Shown here: positions 25,676 through 37,479 of the stretch, piece by piece | Layout: every line of letters begins with the position of its first letter | Numbering within the stretch: the first letter of the stretch is position 1 | Assembly: GCF_000327385.1 (NCBI RefSeq) | Contig: NW_008708206.1 | Location: 310,818-374,817, forward strand | Direction of reading: 5' to 3' | DNA: 64,000 nucleotides | From: Lottia gigantea | Lineage: Eukaryota > Mollusca > Gastropoda > Lottiidae | Program-made: the position numbers and the translations under genes | The notes under the pieces: model-generated | What the model saw: only the letters and a program-made list of their open reading frames with translations | The model's database searches: none | What the model was told of the DNA's origin: nothing

Positions 25676-25770
25676 TAACACAGTCGGTTAGAGCATTGGT
25701 ATTTTACATTAGCTTGGTTACGTTTGACAAATGGAGGTAGTGGGTTCTAATTTTGGTCGGTGTGACCATG
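25676..25770 (+). mobile_element. tRNA-like SINE head, diverged
   Basis: AGTCGGTTAGAGCATTGG resembles a tRNA 5' half with A box, and GGGTTCTAATTTTGG a decayed B box about 55 bp later. The bases between do not form a proper cloverleaf, so a SINE head or tRNA relic is more likely than a tRNA gene. Confidence 0.4.
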
Positions 25771-26314
25771 AATAAGTCATCTTCGCTCATAATTCCTGCT
25801 GTAAATTGTACGGATAATCCAGAAAGGATCAACGCCAAGAGGTTTTCCGAAGGACTAGCTGGTAGAAAGAATCCTTTGTGAACCTAAGTTATATTTCTTG
25901 TAAATTATAACTGTGTTTCTCTTTCTTTCTTTGATATTATCCCTTTAAGAAAGAAATCAAATTACATTCATAAACGTTATCGCAACTAACTTAAAGAGAT
26001 ATATGTTTTATCTTTTTCAAATAAATTGCCTTCTTCTATACAACGAAACTAATTTTGACCAATTTTTGCAAGATGAAGTGGAAATGTTCAGGTATTTTCA
26101 GTTAAAATAAATGTTTGGTTATAATCATTCTAATTCCCAAATTCCTGACGTAAAGCAATAAGAAATATTTTCCATTTCGGGCTTTATTATATAGGTTTTT
26201 GTGTTAATTGAAATGACGGAGGCTTTGCACATTTTTTCTTTTTACTTGCAAATTAAATTCGCACATTTCACGGCAATTCCTTGCCCTTTTATTTAGAGGC
26301 CAATGTCAAGTTAT

Positions 26315-26407
26315 CAGCTGAAAATTGGAATGGTGCAAATTGATGCTATTGGTGTCCCCGATACATATAACAATAAATATAGAAAACCTCTTTACAATCC
26401 TTTTATA
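26315..26407. mobile_element. MITE family A, right-arm fragment
   Basis: CTGAAAATTGGAATGGTGC, AAATTGATGCTATTGG, TGTCCCCGATACATATAA and CCTCTTTACAATCC identify the right arm. Its TTAA end is changed. Confidence 0.7.
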
Positions 26408-26919
26408 ATGTAAGTAATTGTTGCACTTGGCCAACATGATGTTATCACCTTAAGCCATTGTGGCTTCTTCGCTTACCATGTTGAGCATATGAAACTATCG
26501 TGTTCAACTGTGTAGCAGATTGGCACAATGGCAATTTTCTGTGGTAAAAATGGGGTCTCACATGTCGTGGATGTTCCGTGGTTTTCAACTCGGCTCCCTC
26601 CCAATAACTGGTGTAAACAGATCTGCCATCAGTTCCACGCATTGCCTTGCAGTTTGGCTGCTTTCATTAATTGTCATAATTCTGACTGTCTGTTAATGGT
26701 TGTCTCTTTTCCAAATGTCACTCTTTCAAGATGTTGTTCGAACTTCTTTTGAGCTGAGTGATTCTATAATGTTTCCAATGTTTGAGTTGAATCTCAGATT
26801 AACATGTATGTGTTCAACTAATCCCACAGCTACGTTACATGCAATGAGAAGTTCTTCTCCTGATGATCAAAGACACATAGATTGTGACCCGTGTTGGTAC
26901 AATGGTTTGTGGTCTGGCA

Positions 26920-27135
26920 AGATGGTGTTTTCGGTTGTCTGGTACGATTTTATTTTTCTATGGTCTGGTACGAGGGTAGCGTGTTGTGGTCTGGTAAGAT
27001 GGTATTTTTCTGTGGTCTGGTACGATGGTAGTGTTCCGTGGTCTGGTAAGATGGTATTTTTCTGTGGTCTGGTACGATTATATTTGTCTATGGTCTGGTA
27101 CGATGGTATTTTTCCGTGGTCTGATACAATGGTAG
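26920..27135. repeat. 26-bp minisatellite, about 8 units
   Basis: The unit is TGGTCTGGTACGATGGTA, TTTTTCCG, varying between TACGATGG and TAAGATGG. The 149-codon open frame at 26700-27149 runs through it and has no recognisable domain. Confidence 0.9.
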
Positions 27136-29085
27136 ATTTTGTTCTTTAGTTTGTAGGACAGGGTCATAATTACTTGAAAGAAAATTTACACTTGAGTCCT
27201 ATCATTAAAGATGAATCTCTGAAGATAGGTGTTAAGGTTTCCTGTGATTACCATTAAAGGTGTTGGACGTTTACGCGTGAAAGAGCTAGGTGTTGCTCAT
27301 CGTATCACGAATACGGGTTTTGACATAGTTTTATCGAGGAAGTATGAAACCTTAAAGGACGACGTCCCAGAAGTTTCAATTTAGTAAAAACGTTGGAGAT
27401 GCATAATTGTAGTACTTATAAAGTATAACACTATAAAATGAAAATATCGATGAAGATTTTTGACAATACATGTGTGGAATGTGATGTTTTTTTTGTTATC
27501 AAAAGAACCCTTTTATTTTTCTGAAACCTGTTTTTCATGTGATTTCTTAATTTATCAATTTCCAGAAGACGCAAAATGTGCAAAATAATTTCCATTGTAA
27601 CTAAGTTATGACCGAACAATATAGGAACAATATAGAATAATGTTATCTAATCGTGCGATGAGATACTATCTGGGTGTCAATGGTTCCAAAGTTGTTAAGA
27701 GTACCTTAGTGATCGTAAAAATACATTACGGTTAATGTTATCCAATCGTTCAATGAGATAACTATTTTTGTCAAAATGTCTGCATCGATACCTAACCTGT
27801 TCTGGGTGATCGACTAACTTGCCAGAAGAATTTGGGAAGCTATGATACAATGCCAAACTTCTTCTCGGTGAGTATTGTGGTGTCCCAAATCCGTAGGTAT
27901 TGATATGATCGACAAACTTCCTAGAAAAATTTGGGTGCTATGATTGGATACGGTTCCCCTTTCCCCTTTAGACATTCGTCTGTCCTGAACCCGATCAACT
28001 AACTTGAACAACATTTTTAGATGCTATGATTGGAGACAGTTCCCCTTTAATTTATCACATTATCATCGGTATTAACTAGTTACAGAATCTATGTAACCTA
28101 CGACTGACCTCTATAGAACTTCTAATCAATATAATATCGATAAACCTGACAGATTTTTCCACATATCAGTCCACTTCTATTATTCCACCTTCATCCTGCT
28201 TTTGTTCCTTCATTTCAAATGGAGCAATAAATTGTGAAGATTTAATGAGGATATTTTATTCAGACAGAAGCGTACAAATTAAATCTATCGGCGAGCAATT
28301 AGTATTCCCCTCCTATACGTTTAGACAAGCAGAAAATACGATAATTACTATATGGCTTTGTTAACTTAAATGTGCTTGAGCTAAGAGTCTCGTCAATTCA
28401 GAATTGAACTTATTCCAGAGGTGTAGCCGATCGCAAAAAAGTAGGTTAATTCTGCTAACCTTGCAAAATTTCCATTATTGCACACTGCATGGCGTTTTCT
28501 TCATTAGCACTCCATTCCTTCCATATTTCATTTCAGAGGTGTAGCTATGTTGTATAGGTAGTTTAGAACAGTCGATTATGTCTGCCAAACAGAACAGATT
28601 CCCCAAAGTAGTCTACCCTTAATCATAAAAAAATCCAGCTGACCTACGAGGCTTCCATGAGATGATATATGTATATGTATCAAAATTATCTAAGATTAAG
28701 AAGGGAAGGGAAAACGGAGTTATATGGCTTCCGTTCCGTTAAGTAATCCAGTATTAATGTAATTTTCGCGCCATATTTTACTTCCGGTTGATCAGCTAGA
28801 GCGGGTGGCTGGTTAGGTTTTTCGGATCGTTGTTACTTTATTTATTTATCAACCCACAGACAACTGTATCATCTACACGAATCACTAAAAAACAAGAATA
28901 AAATGTAATAATATTGATGCGATTTAAAAAAAAAAAGATAATACCGTATACTTTGCTGATGCTGAAGGCCCTTTGGTATTTTTGAAATTCTTTTTCAAAA
29001 TTGCTTTCATCTTGTATCATGTAATTACTATCATGTGGTGAAGTAACAGCAAAAACGTTGAGGTTGTACCTACATTTCATTGTAC
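27136..29085. other. Mostly unique non-coding DNA
   Basis: Beyond the aged tandem repeat at 27640-28060 and a possible SINE piece near 28470-28510, nothing is recognised. Confidence 0.4.
27640..28060. repeat. Ancient tandem repeat, ~90-100 bp units
   Basis: GATCGACTAACTTGCCAGAA, GATCGACAAACTTCCTAGAA and GATCAACTAACTTGAACAAC lie at about 27809, 27908 and 27992, each followed by TTTGGG-GCTATGAT-type sequence. To the left, TTATCTAATCGTGCGATGAG and TTATCCAATCGTTCAATGAG repeat about 98 bp apart. Confidence 0.6.
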
Positions 29086-29160
29086 CAGGGGTTTTCAACC
29101 TTTCTCTTTCCATTACCCCTTTCAGGATCCTTGATCGATTGCATCAACCCCCTTCTCCCT
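29086..29160 (+). mobile_element. hAT-like end, CAGGGGTTTTCAACC type
   Basis: About 65 bp starting CAGGGGTTTTCAACCTTTC match 61790-61855 closely. CAGGGGTT-TCAACC termini are characteristic of many non-autonomous hAT elements. I could not place the opposite end or a target duplication. Confidence 0.5.
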
Positions 29161-29971
29161 ATAAATCCCTACTATTTCGTTTTTCTAAGATTTGCTGTCT
29201 TTTCATGTCGAGAATATAGTAACGTAGAACGACTTAAATTATAATTGTCCCAAAAGTGAATGTCATACTACAAAACGCCGACATTAGAACCTCCCCTAAA
29301 TAAAAAAATCAAAATATTACCCACTTAGGGATAATTATACCCCGGGTTAAAACTTTTGGTATAAGCACGATTTCTTCTTGTGTCTCTTGAATCGAAAACC
29401 AGATTCAACTTGAAGTTAATGAATTCCGGAACTGCAAAATTTAAGAAATCGATTGCCTGGAACCGAACAGTATAAGCACCAGAAGAAAATTATCGTAATT
29501 GAATGTAACTTCTGTAAAAAAAAAGTAAAATGAGAAAACGTTAAAAAATGGAAATACAGCTAGTATTTCTATCGACTTTTTTAATATAATAAAAACTGGA
29601 CACATTTTTGTTTTCTAGGTCACTATTATTGATTTAAAGATTGTATTATATCTATACACCTACGACAAATGCCATAAAGATCTATACATATATATTGTAA
29701 GTTATAATAATGAACCACTATATTAAAATTAGTGATAAAATTGATATAGGGAATTGAAATAAGTCGCAACAAAAAGAAGTTTAAGACGACACAATGTATG
29801 TGGGTGTGTGATTTCGTCTTTGTGTGGTATATGAGGTCACACGTGTGACCAACACATAGCATAAACCTCTTTTGTCATCAGACTGTGTCTTCTGTGACCA
29901 TCACTAAAAAAGGGTAATCAATAATCGTGTGTAATGGCCTCAACATGGTTCTTATTTTTTTAAACCGCCCT

Positions 29972-30001
29972 CAGTGGCGGCTCAAAAAAAAGGGGGGGGG
30001 G
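29972..30001 (+). mobile_element. Possible hAT-like end (CAGTGGCGGCTC) with an A/G homopolymer
   Basis: CAGTGGCGGCTC is followed by a run of A and then a run of about 11 G. Ends of this form are common in hAT MITEs, and the G run is a probable assembly-error site. No partner end is seen. Confidence 0.35.
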
Positions 30002-31739
30002 GATGTTAGACTAAACGTACCTTATTTTCAGAAAGAAAGTAGAGATTACCGACTAAGTTTGAGTCTTTAAAACCATGTGTGTCCACAATTATCCCTGTTT
30101 GAAAGTCAAAATGACGACTCATCTTTGCTAAGGATATTCTATTATGGAGAGATAGAAAGTAAAATTTCTACTTTGAGGTATATATATAAAAGATTATGAA
30201 AATTTCGTGCAGTTCTAGTACTTCTGAGAACTATTTACGTATATTCAATATATGAACCCGACAACGGCGAGTTGTCCCTTTAAAGTAAAGCAATATTGTG
30301 ATAATGGGAAGAGATTATCGTGACATCCTCGAGGTATAAAAGATCAACTTCCGGGATCAAATCACTGCAGATAATGTTCTTGTGGCATTACTTTCATAAT
30401 ATATCTGACGGCTTACCAACTTGATATATCAGTGGTTCTCGATTTTATTCAGCATAATCCTTACATCAGGAAGGTCTCATTAATCGTCACAAAATTCGAT
30501 AGTTCAAGGTTTTGGTTCTCGACAAAATAGATTCATTGAAATTAAATCCAAGGCCATAGCGTAATGGAGGAAAATGACACACTTTTGAAACGACCGTGTC
30601 TTTTTTTTAATTATATATTTCAAATTTATCAAGATCGTCGTTCGCCCTTTTTTAATTGGATTTTTATGGCCTTGAAATACACATACTATTGAATTAGTTA
30701 TACATACAGGACCGCATGGGTATCGGAGCGAGCAACAAATAACGGTATTGGGCGCCGGAACCGCGGTCTGGACCGCTATTTTCAACCTAATTTGACAATA
30801 ATAAAAAATAATGGGAAAAGTAAATTAATGTCATATTCAGAAACTGAGTCAAATTTCTAAATTCATTCGCCTATGTTTTATTATATCAAACTTTTGCTTA
30901 ACCTTCGTTATTTAAAAAAAAAAACATAGGCCTTGATGGGTCGTATTTGGACCGCACAAGTAATAATACTGACCCAACTGACCAGTACCGGACTACTTTG
31001 AGGAATATAAGACTTCCCCACTAGAGAGGTTAGTAATTGAATTGGTGCATCAAGGCTTTTGTGCGAAAAAACGGACACCTCACTCGTGGCCATTATCCCG
31101 CAAATCATTTTCGTAACGTTTTCAAAAGCAGTTCCGTGAGGACGACCAGTTCTCCCAGCGAGCAATTTTCCTGCGAATCAGAAATGAGACAAATTGTACA
31201 TGACCTACTTAAGCATCAGTGCTGTATAATTTATAAGATTATTTTGTTCATCGCTAGAAGTCATAAAGAAATTGAAATGAAATTTAAAATATTACTAAGT
31301 CCACTCTAAAAAGTGAAATCAAATGTAGGATAATAACCTCTATTTCTCGACTCTTTTTGCAAAAAGAATGATATTTATGAGAGAAAAATCAATTTTCTGG
31401 AATGAAATACGGTTCATCATAGTTGACGATATATCTTCTCCAGATTTCTGTTTCTTATTGATCCTAGCAGTCGATTGTACTCATCATTTCTCCCAATCTT
31501 CAGACCATTCAACTCTACTACAATTTGGGGCATTTTATATAGCTCAAGTGCAATTAACAATTTTCATATTTGTTGGCGAAGAGAGTAAAACATCTACAAA
31601 CTTCGCTCTAAGAGGATTGCATTATATCCAAAAAAATAAAAACGAATGAAGACAAAGAACAGTTCTATTTAAAGTTTAAAATTTACGTAAATGTAAGAAA
31701 TAATCTTTTGGTTGCTTAAAGCAACATGAAATACAAAAC
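30002..31739. other. Non-coding DNA with several small open frames
   Basis: Frames of 85-93 codons (30504-30785 minus, 30908-31165 minus, 31037-31309 plus, 31368-31649 plus) overlap or oppose each other and contain no motif I recognise. A decayed transposon or exon cannot be excluded. Confidence 0.4.
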
Positions 31740-31964
31740 TTAAAAGGGACAGTATAGAAGTTTTTTTCTAAAAAATGTTATTAATATCGGTGACAGTTAG
31801 CATCAATTTGCGCCATTCCAATTTTCTATAAAACGACCGGTTTTTCCTGAAATTCCACTAACACTAATAAGTGTTATTGAAAACTGCAATGGTGCAAATT
31901 GGTGCTATCAGTGTCACCGATACACACATAAAAGATTTAGAAAAACTCTTTACAATCCCTCTAA
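31740..31964. mobile_element. MITE family A, full copy (225 bp)
   Basis: Left arm TTAAAAGGGACAGTATAG, ATCGGTGACAGTTAGCATC and CAATTTGCGCCATTCC faces right arm GCAATGGTGCAAATTGG, TGCTATCAGTGTCACC and CTCTTTACAATCCC. The centre is shorter than at 54.6 kb. The right TTAA has decayed to CTAA. Confidence 0.8.
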
Positions 31965-32174
31965 GTGGCCTTCACACCATAACGATCACAAGTTGCGTAT
32001 AGTTGCAAAAAAGAATATCGCTTTTTTATGCCACTGAGTGGTGAGTTGCGTTCGGAACTTGTGGTCATTTTCATTACATTCGCAAACATACGCAACTGGT
32101 AATCGCTTACTGTCATGACGTTTTTGCGATAGTGATGTCATGTTGTCATGTATGGTTTATACTTTATAACTACA

Positions 32175-32233
32175 GTCATCAAACGGGAAATTAGAATTGT
32201 GCAAACTAGAAAACTTCTTTACAATCCCTTTAA
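32175..32233. mobile_element. MITE family A, deleted right-arm remnant
   Basis: GTCATCAAACGGGAAATTAG, AATTGTGCAAA and CTTCTTTACAATCCC plus TTTAA show a right arm that has lost its middle. Confidence 0.55.
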
Positions 32234-32584
32234 ATTATATGCGAAGTAGATTATTGGAACGCGACTTTTTGCACAGTTAAACCTCTCTAAACCACGTTCC
32301 TAATAAACGCCATGAGAGTCGTATTATAAGACGAGGGTTATAAATCGTATTAATGAAATATTGCACCATATTTCAAGTACACTCGAAACTGCTCGAAACA
32401 TAATAAAAGCCAATGATGCCCTATCTGCACCAAAGATTGTGAGATGGTAGAATTTGATGCTATTTACTCATTGCATAGGTCAATGACTATCGTAAACAAC
32501 GTGACAATGAATTAAACCACCTTTACAATCAGTAAGTGCAATTGTGTCATCGACATGTAGTTGAATGTAAAGAATATAAGGGTG

Positions 32585-32826
32585 TTAAACTGGTTTTCTA
32601 AATTATTTATGTGTATCGGGGACATCGATAGCATCAATTTCCAAAAAATAAGTGTTAGATGTCATTAATCTCAAACGTATTGCGATTAGTGACGTCATCA
32701 AACACCTGGTTTTAGTGATATTGCAGACGTTTGATTGAGAATTGGAATGATGCAAATTGATGCTATCAGTGTGCCCATTATACATGAAAAAAAAACTAAT
32801 AATAAAACGTCTTTACCATCCCTTAA
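32585..32826. mobile_element. MITE family A, near-full copy (242 bp)
   Basis: TTAA occurs at both edges (32585-32588, 32823-32826). The left arm has ATGTGTATCGGGGACATCG and TAGCATCAATTT. The centre has GCGATTAGTGACGTCATCA. The right arm has TGATGCAAATTGATGC and GTCTTTACCATCCC. Confidence 0.8.
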
Positions 32827-32876
32827 ATATCCATTTTGCTGTGTGACACAATCAAATCTGTTCAAGTAGCATATAG

Positions 32877-33165
32877 GGGAGCCGTGGTGGCTCAGTGGAT
32901 TTTACTCTTGATTGTTAATCTAATAATCCAGGGTTCAACCCCGGCATGGCTCGAGATGATACCTTTTGATTTAAACCCAGTTTCCTCCTGTCAGTGATTC
33001 AGGTTGTAGGGGCTGATATGGAAAAATCATCTAGTGCTACAGACTGTGCATGTCAAAGATCCTTCGACACATTGGGAATCGTAAGAGATCGGGCTTAAAC
33101 AAAATTTTCCTCACTGTACGAAATAGATGCAGAAAAGTAGGACGCAAAACACAAAACGTTTCTTT
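32877..33165 (+). mobile_element. tRNA-derived SINE-like element
   Basis: A tRNA-like head has an A box (TGGCTCAGTGG, 32888-32898) and a B box (GGTTCAACCCC, 32932-32942), internal RNA polymerase III promoter elements. The body has CCAGTTTCCTCCTGTCAGTG and GGGGCTGATATGG segments, and a 3' part AGAAAAGTAGGACGCAAAAC. The body and tail match 57555-57900, so this is a dispersed family, not a tRNA gene. It lies 50 bp right of a MITE A copy. Confidence 0.7.
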
Positions 33166-33689
33166 TCATTATATCGTTTTAGCTATCAGAATCAAAAGGA
33201 CAAACGTACCGTGGATGAGGTCATTAATCGGTTTTATCTGCATGAGAGAATTGCATTATCGGCCAGGAAATGATTTCGACGGTTTAAATTATGACTGAAA
33301 AGTGATACGGATAGCTTGGGTCAAACACATTTAAAGCTAAATATCTAGACGACTTGATCCCTTTAATACTGAAAACTAGTTAGATTAAGATATCTAAAGG
33401 CTTAGTGATGTGAGACAGACAAAAGAAAATAATGAAACCTTCACACTTTGTTTAATGTAACAAATGATATTAGAAAGGTTTCAATACGTTATTTTTATTC
33501 CATTGAATCTAGACGGTTACTAAATAGGTGGCGGCACCAGTCTCCCGAGACTCGGAGTACAAATGGGGACGGATTTTCTCGAAAATTGGCCCAAAATCAA
33601 CGTTTAAGAAAGATTTTGAACGTAACAGGTATTTGGTTAAATTCGCAATATCAAATGTGAGGGCCTCTCATAGGTCCGCGCGAGGCATT

Positions 33690-34740
33690 ATTATAGCCAC
33701 GCTAATTTCTATTAATCCATTTTGGAAGGTTACCAACCCGACAGTCAACACCCAGCTGATCCAGAGTACCAACAAGCACGAGAACCCAGTGGGAGCAAGA
33801 GCACGCGCTCTTGATCTCATTGATTCCGTGTACGCCGACCATTTGAAGATCTACACCGATGGTTCCAAGAGTAGTACCGCAACAGGTTACGGTTTGTGCA
33901 TCCCAGCAAAAGGCATCCGCATCAGTAAAAGGATCCCCCCGCACTGTTCAGTGTTCACAGCAGAACTTCTTGCCATCAGGGACGCTGTAGCATGGCTGTC
34001 CGTCAATCACACGGAGCATGCCGCGATTCTATCTTACTCGCTAAGCAGTCTCCAATCTATTTTTCTCACCTCTTCTAATTGCAGGTCAGAAGTTATTTCC
34101 GAAATAAGAAGAATGATCCACAACTACCAAACCAACAACGACCAGAAGATTAAATTAGTATGGGTTCCATCGCACGTCTCCATTCCTGGCAGTGATCAAG
34201 CAGACCGTTGTGCCAAGGAAAGTCTGAGTCTGGAGGATATCGAGCCTGTAGAATACTCCTACTCGGTTTTTTCAGGTCTTCGAGTTTTCCAACAGATAAC
34301 AGATAATCTAACCAAACCAAACCATTCGACTACCATTCGACTACCAATCAACAAGAAATACCATGATCAGAACGAGTTTGGAAGAATGAAGGAGACCGAG
34401 TAACTCACGCCACACCATCCAGGGTCGAGTTTCATCGCCATGTCATTCGACCCGACCAGATCTAACGAAGAATCAACAACCAAACCAACAACACCGAATC
34501 ATCCAATTTGATCCAATCCAACTACCAACAACTACGACTACCAACAACTACCTAGTTTGCGATATCAGCATCCGCTGGAAGCGAACGTTAACTTGTCATC
34601 TACCTACCTACCTCTATTAATAATCCAATGTGAACCAATCCAACTACCAGCTACTACGTCTACCAATAACTACCAAGTTTGCGATATCGGCATCCGCTGG
34701 AAGCGAACGTTAACTTGCCATTTACCAACCAACCAACTCG
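33690..34740 (+). mobile_element. 5'-truncated LINE (non-LTR retrotransposon), RNase H domain and 3' tail
   Basis: An open frame at 33528-34403 (291 codons) begins in the flanking hAT-like DNA and continues into a LINE RNase H domain. Frame residues: YTDGSK with catalytic Asp111, AELLAIRDA with Glu146, and WVPSHV with His216 followed by GSDQAD with Asp226. The third catalytic Asp, normally in a (L)SDS motif, is Tyr170 here (ILSYSLSSL), so the RNase H is probably inactive. Reverse transcriptase and endonuclease are absent, as expected from 5' truncation. RNase H-bearing LINEs include the I, R1, LOA and Nimb types; I cannot choose among them. The fragment ends in two tandem tail modules of about 122 bp and an ACCA-rich simple tail near 34737. 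The 5' junction is estimated to within about 40 bp. Confidence 0.85.
34507..34740 (+). repeat. Tandem duplicated LINE 3' tail module (2 x ~122 bp)
   Basis: Two copies carry CAATCCAACTACCA at the start, then GCGATATC, GCATCCGCTGGAAGCGAACG and a closing ACC/ACCT-rich tail. The GATATC landmarks at 34561 and 34683 are 122 bp apart. Related single or tandem copies occur at 48590-49055 (minus strand) and 56570-56690. Confidence 0.8.
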
Positions 34741-34998
34741 AAAATGTAAAATATGGCAACTTTGTGGAGGCGTCGTGGTCTCATGCCTTGTGCGTCTGAA
34801 AGGGTTCTCACTAGAAAAATTTTCGAAAATTTAAATTGATTTGGTGGATTCTTACACATATTTTGGGGCAAAAACGTATAAAAATCATATTTTGAATTTG
34901 TCTGAAATAAAACGGGAGTGAAAACCATTTTTCTATGGGGACAATTTCCCCCGCCGTCCCTTCCCCCTCCCTCCAGTTACACCGCCACTGTACTAAAT

Positions 34999-37479
34999 GC
35001 TCAGACGCGAATGTTTCAATGAGTCAATGACATTATCTTTTCAAGGCTGAAGCAATGATCCCTACTTAGGTTCAAGAGACGACAAGATAATTCCAAGACA
35101 TAGTTATTTGACAGAAAAAGCTCTAAGAAAATTCACAGACGAATTTTTCACTTGCAAATGGTAGTATTGTTAAGCAACTAGATTTTCAACGTCTGCCCAG
35201 TGCTGGCCATTGACGGCATTTCACGCGAACTTCTTAAGGTGGCAGTGGTTTGAAAAGTGAGGCATTTGTCACATTTGCCTCCATCTCGCTACGATCTTAA
35301 GTCACCGCCAGTTTCCACCAGTCTTGTTCTACTTTCCTGAGAGGTCAGAATCTGTAACCACCCAATTGGCCGTGAAATAGATCAGGCTAGTAATTCATTT
35401 ACCATCTGTTTCCATGTTAAATCACGAAATTCAACATTCTATAACTTTTCCAGAAATCTCGTTGAAAACTTTCCAATATAGCCAATACTTAGTTTCTGGA
35501 CAAAAATTCAATATGTCATGACCATGAAAATCTTGAGCTAGCCAAACTCGTAGACCACTACATTTTATCAACATCCGCTTGACTGTCACTGAAAACAAAA
35601 GGACTATTTTTAGTATTATCTTTCCGCATGAAAGTCTCTCATCAGCTCACAAAATCTGAAAGAAGTGCAACTTCAGACATCAAGTTCCAAATCTAGACCA
35701 AAAATTAGTGAAAGTAGGCATGAAAAAAACCCAAAGGGAGGGAGAAAGAGGATTTCTAAAATTAACACGGACTAGGTTTTAGTAGTCTGAGTTGGTAAAG
35801 GCTATATATGGAAATATAATATATAGATATCATAGTGTGATAAAGGTTAAAATTACGTCAATGAGGAATGCTAGAGGATAAGAAATGCTTTCCAGTATTG
35901 AGGTAATATTCGAAGCAACACAAAAGGTTGATAATGATATAGTCGTTTTATTATTTCTTTTATCATTATTTCATTTTCCCTGTTAATGATGAAATGAGCC
36001 TTTAATCTACAAAAAAAAAAACAACGTAAACGTCGAAGTCTTCACTTTTCCATATTAAGTTGAGATATCGGTATCGCTTTAAGAATCAAATTTCAGGGTC
36101 TGAATCATCAAGATTTAATGAAAATCCTATCCGCGGAAGTGACGTAGTCCAAGGTACGAGCGTAATGATCATTTTCTCATTATATAGATATTATGTGTAT
36201 TATAACAAATTTCACTTTGAAAAGAGTTACGGGCAACTGGTAAATTATACGTCTCTTTAAGTATAATATGCTAATATTTATTTTTTTAAGCGTTAGGTAA
36301 TTACCCAAATCTCATCTATTATATTTCTTTTTCTATTATACACATCAATAGACTAATGGTAAAATGATTATAAGAGTAGAGGTAGGTGTAATATTACAAA
36401 TGACACTGATAAAGAGAAATTACTATGTGATTCAGGTCAAATATTTACTGAGGGAAAAAAACTTATTAGTATGCAAAGTCATGAAACGAACGAGGTGATT
36501 TTTTTTTTCAATAAATGCAATTTTGAAGTGTTTGAGATTTTAGATATGGGATTTGCTTGTTTTTTCTTTCTTAGAATTTAGAGGTTTTCAATTTTATATT
36601 GGCTTTGCTCGGTGCAAATTGAAAGTGAGCTCTATATATAGATGACACTCACTGCACACTGCATGTCGTCGGGATTTCTAAGCCAAGTCTTGAGCAGTAG
36701 CAATGCTGTCGATACAATAGTTGCCTCACTGTTCACTGCAAGGCGTCGTAGGTTTTCATTATGCCAATAAAGAACAACAAAGAAGGGCGCTAAAAACCCA
36801 TTTTTAAGTTCTGTTACGTCCAAGAGGGAATTAACTAGACATTTACTCGCTTTTCTGCTTCATATGGGGCTAATGAGACAAGCAACATATGACAGTGTGC
36901 AATGAAGGAAGTTTGACAGCGACAGTAGTTTTTCTCATGTGTATCGGTCTGTAACGGGCACAGCCTAAATGTCGTATATGAACGCAGTCTTGTCGTTTCA
37001 TTTACGCTTTGTATCGGGATTCATACTATTGTAGTCCTATCTTGAAGTCGCTTAACATCTATAGCTTTTTCCACACAAGTAAGAAGTAAAAAATTCATAT
37101 TCATTATTAGGTAGAGCGAGAAATTATACAGCGCAGGTTCTTAAATAAACATAATTATACACAATAGAATCTACAGATTTCGTATTTATTCTAATGTAAC
37201 TATGATGGGGTTGTAATGATAACCTTTTGTCTCCCATGGCTTTCCATAATTATTTATGCATAACTTGGATGTGTAGAGTATATTAAATACAGATATAGTT
37301 AATCATAATTCTCCACCTCTTGACCTTTTGCCAATCATTTCTGTCCTTATAATACTCGTGATTTATGACATGTAGAAATTGCGGTAACTGTGGTTTATGA
37401 ATATTTAGGGATCTGCCTTAATGTATGATCTTCAAAATTTCAGCTTGCTTTATTATCGGATTAAGTAAAATGATCACAT
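34999..37479. other. Non-coding DNA
   Basis: Apart from the SINE-like piece at 36640-36835, no gene or element is recognised. A 66-codon plus frame at 36060 has no domain. Confidence 0.4.
36640..36835. mobile_element. Possible SINE-derived fragment
   Basis: Two CACTG-CACTGCA-type motifs (ACTGCACACTGCATGTCGTC and GTTCACTGCAAGGCGTCG) and a GTTACGTCC motif resemble parts of the SINE 3' region. Similar short pieces lie at 22045-22085 and 28470-28510. A 63-codon minus-strand frame over it is not credible as a gene. Confidence 0.35.

Larger units (their letters stand above)
33526..34990. mobile_element. hAT-like element with 8-bp target duplication, split by a LINE
   Basis: The segment is bounded by the exact 8-bp direct repeat TACTAAAT at 33518-33525 and 34991-34998. 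Its ends carry a short imperfect inverted repeat: the left end contains GTGGCGGCAC, and the right end TACACCGCCACTG reads CAGTGGCGGTGTA in reverse complement. An 8-bp duplication and a CAGTGGCGG-type end are typical of hAT elements. The hAT-derived part is the left about 165 bp and the right about 250 bp. The middle is a LINE fragment that must have inserted later. No transposase is visible, so it was probably non-autonomous. Similar sequence is present at 42832-43100 and 14710-14830. Confidence 0.75.

Noticed and set aside
26430-26720. GC-richer stretch with opposed frames (65 codons minus, 74 plus) that looked like a decayed coding region
   Set aside because: I could not match either strand to a known transposase, polymerase or host domain.
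26700-27149. 149-codon plus-strand open frame
   Set aside because: Its second half is the 26-bp minisatellite and its first half has no recognisable domain.
30335-30342. TATAAAAG motif
   Set aside because: No downstream exon is recognised, and such matches are expected by chance in AT-rich DNA.
30908-31309. Opposed frames of 85 and 90 codons
   Set aside because: They overlap on opposite strands, show no motif, and have neither repeat support nor splice context.
32881-32953. Possible tRNA gene
   Set aside because: The A and B boxes are good, but the arms do not pair as a cloverleaf and the sequence continues into a body shared with another SINE copy.
36632-36823. 63-codon minus-strand frame
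   Set aside because: It overlaps a probable SINE-derived fragment and shows no protein signature.
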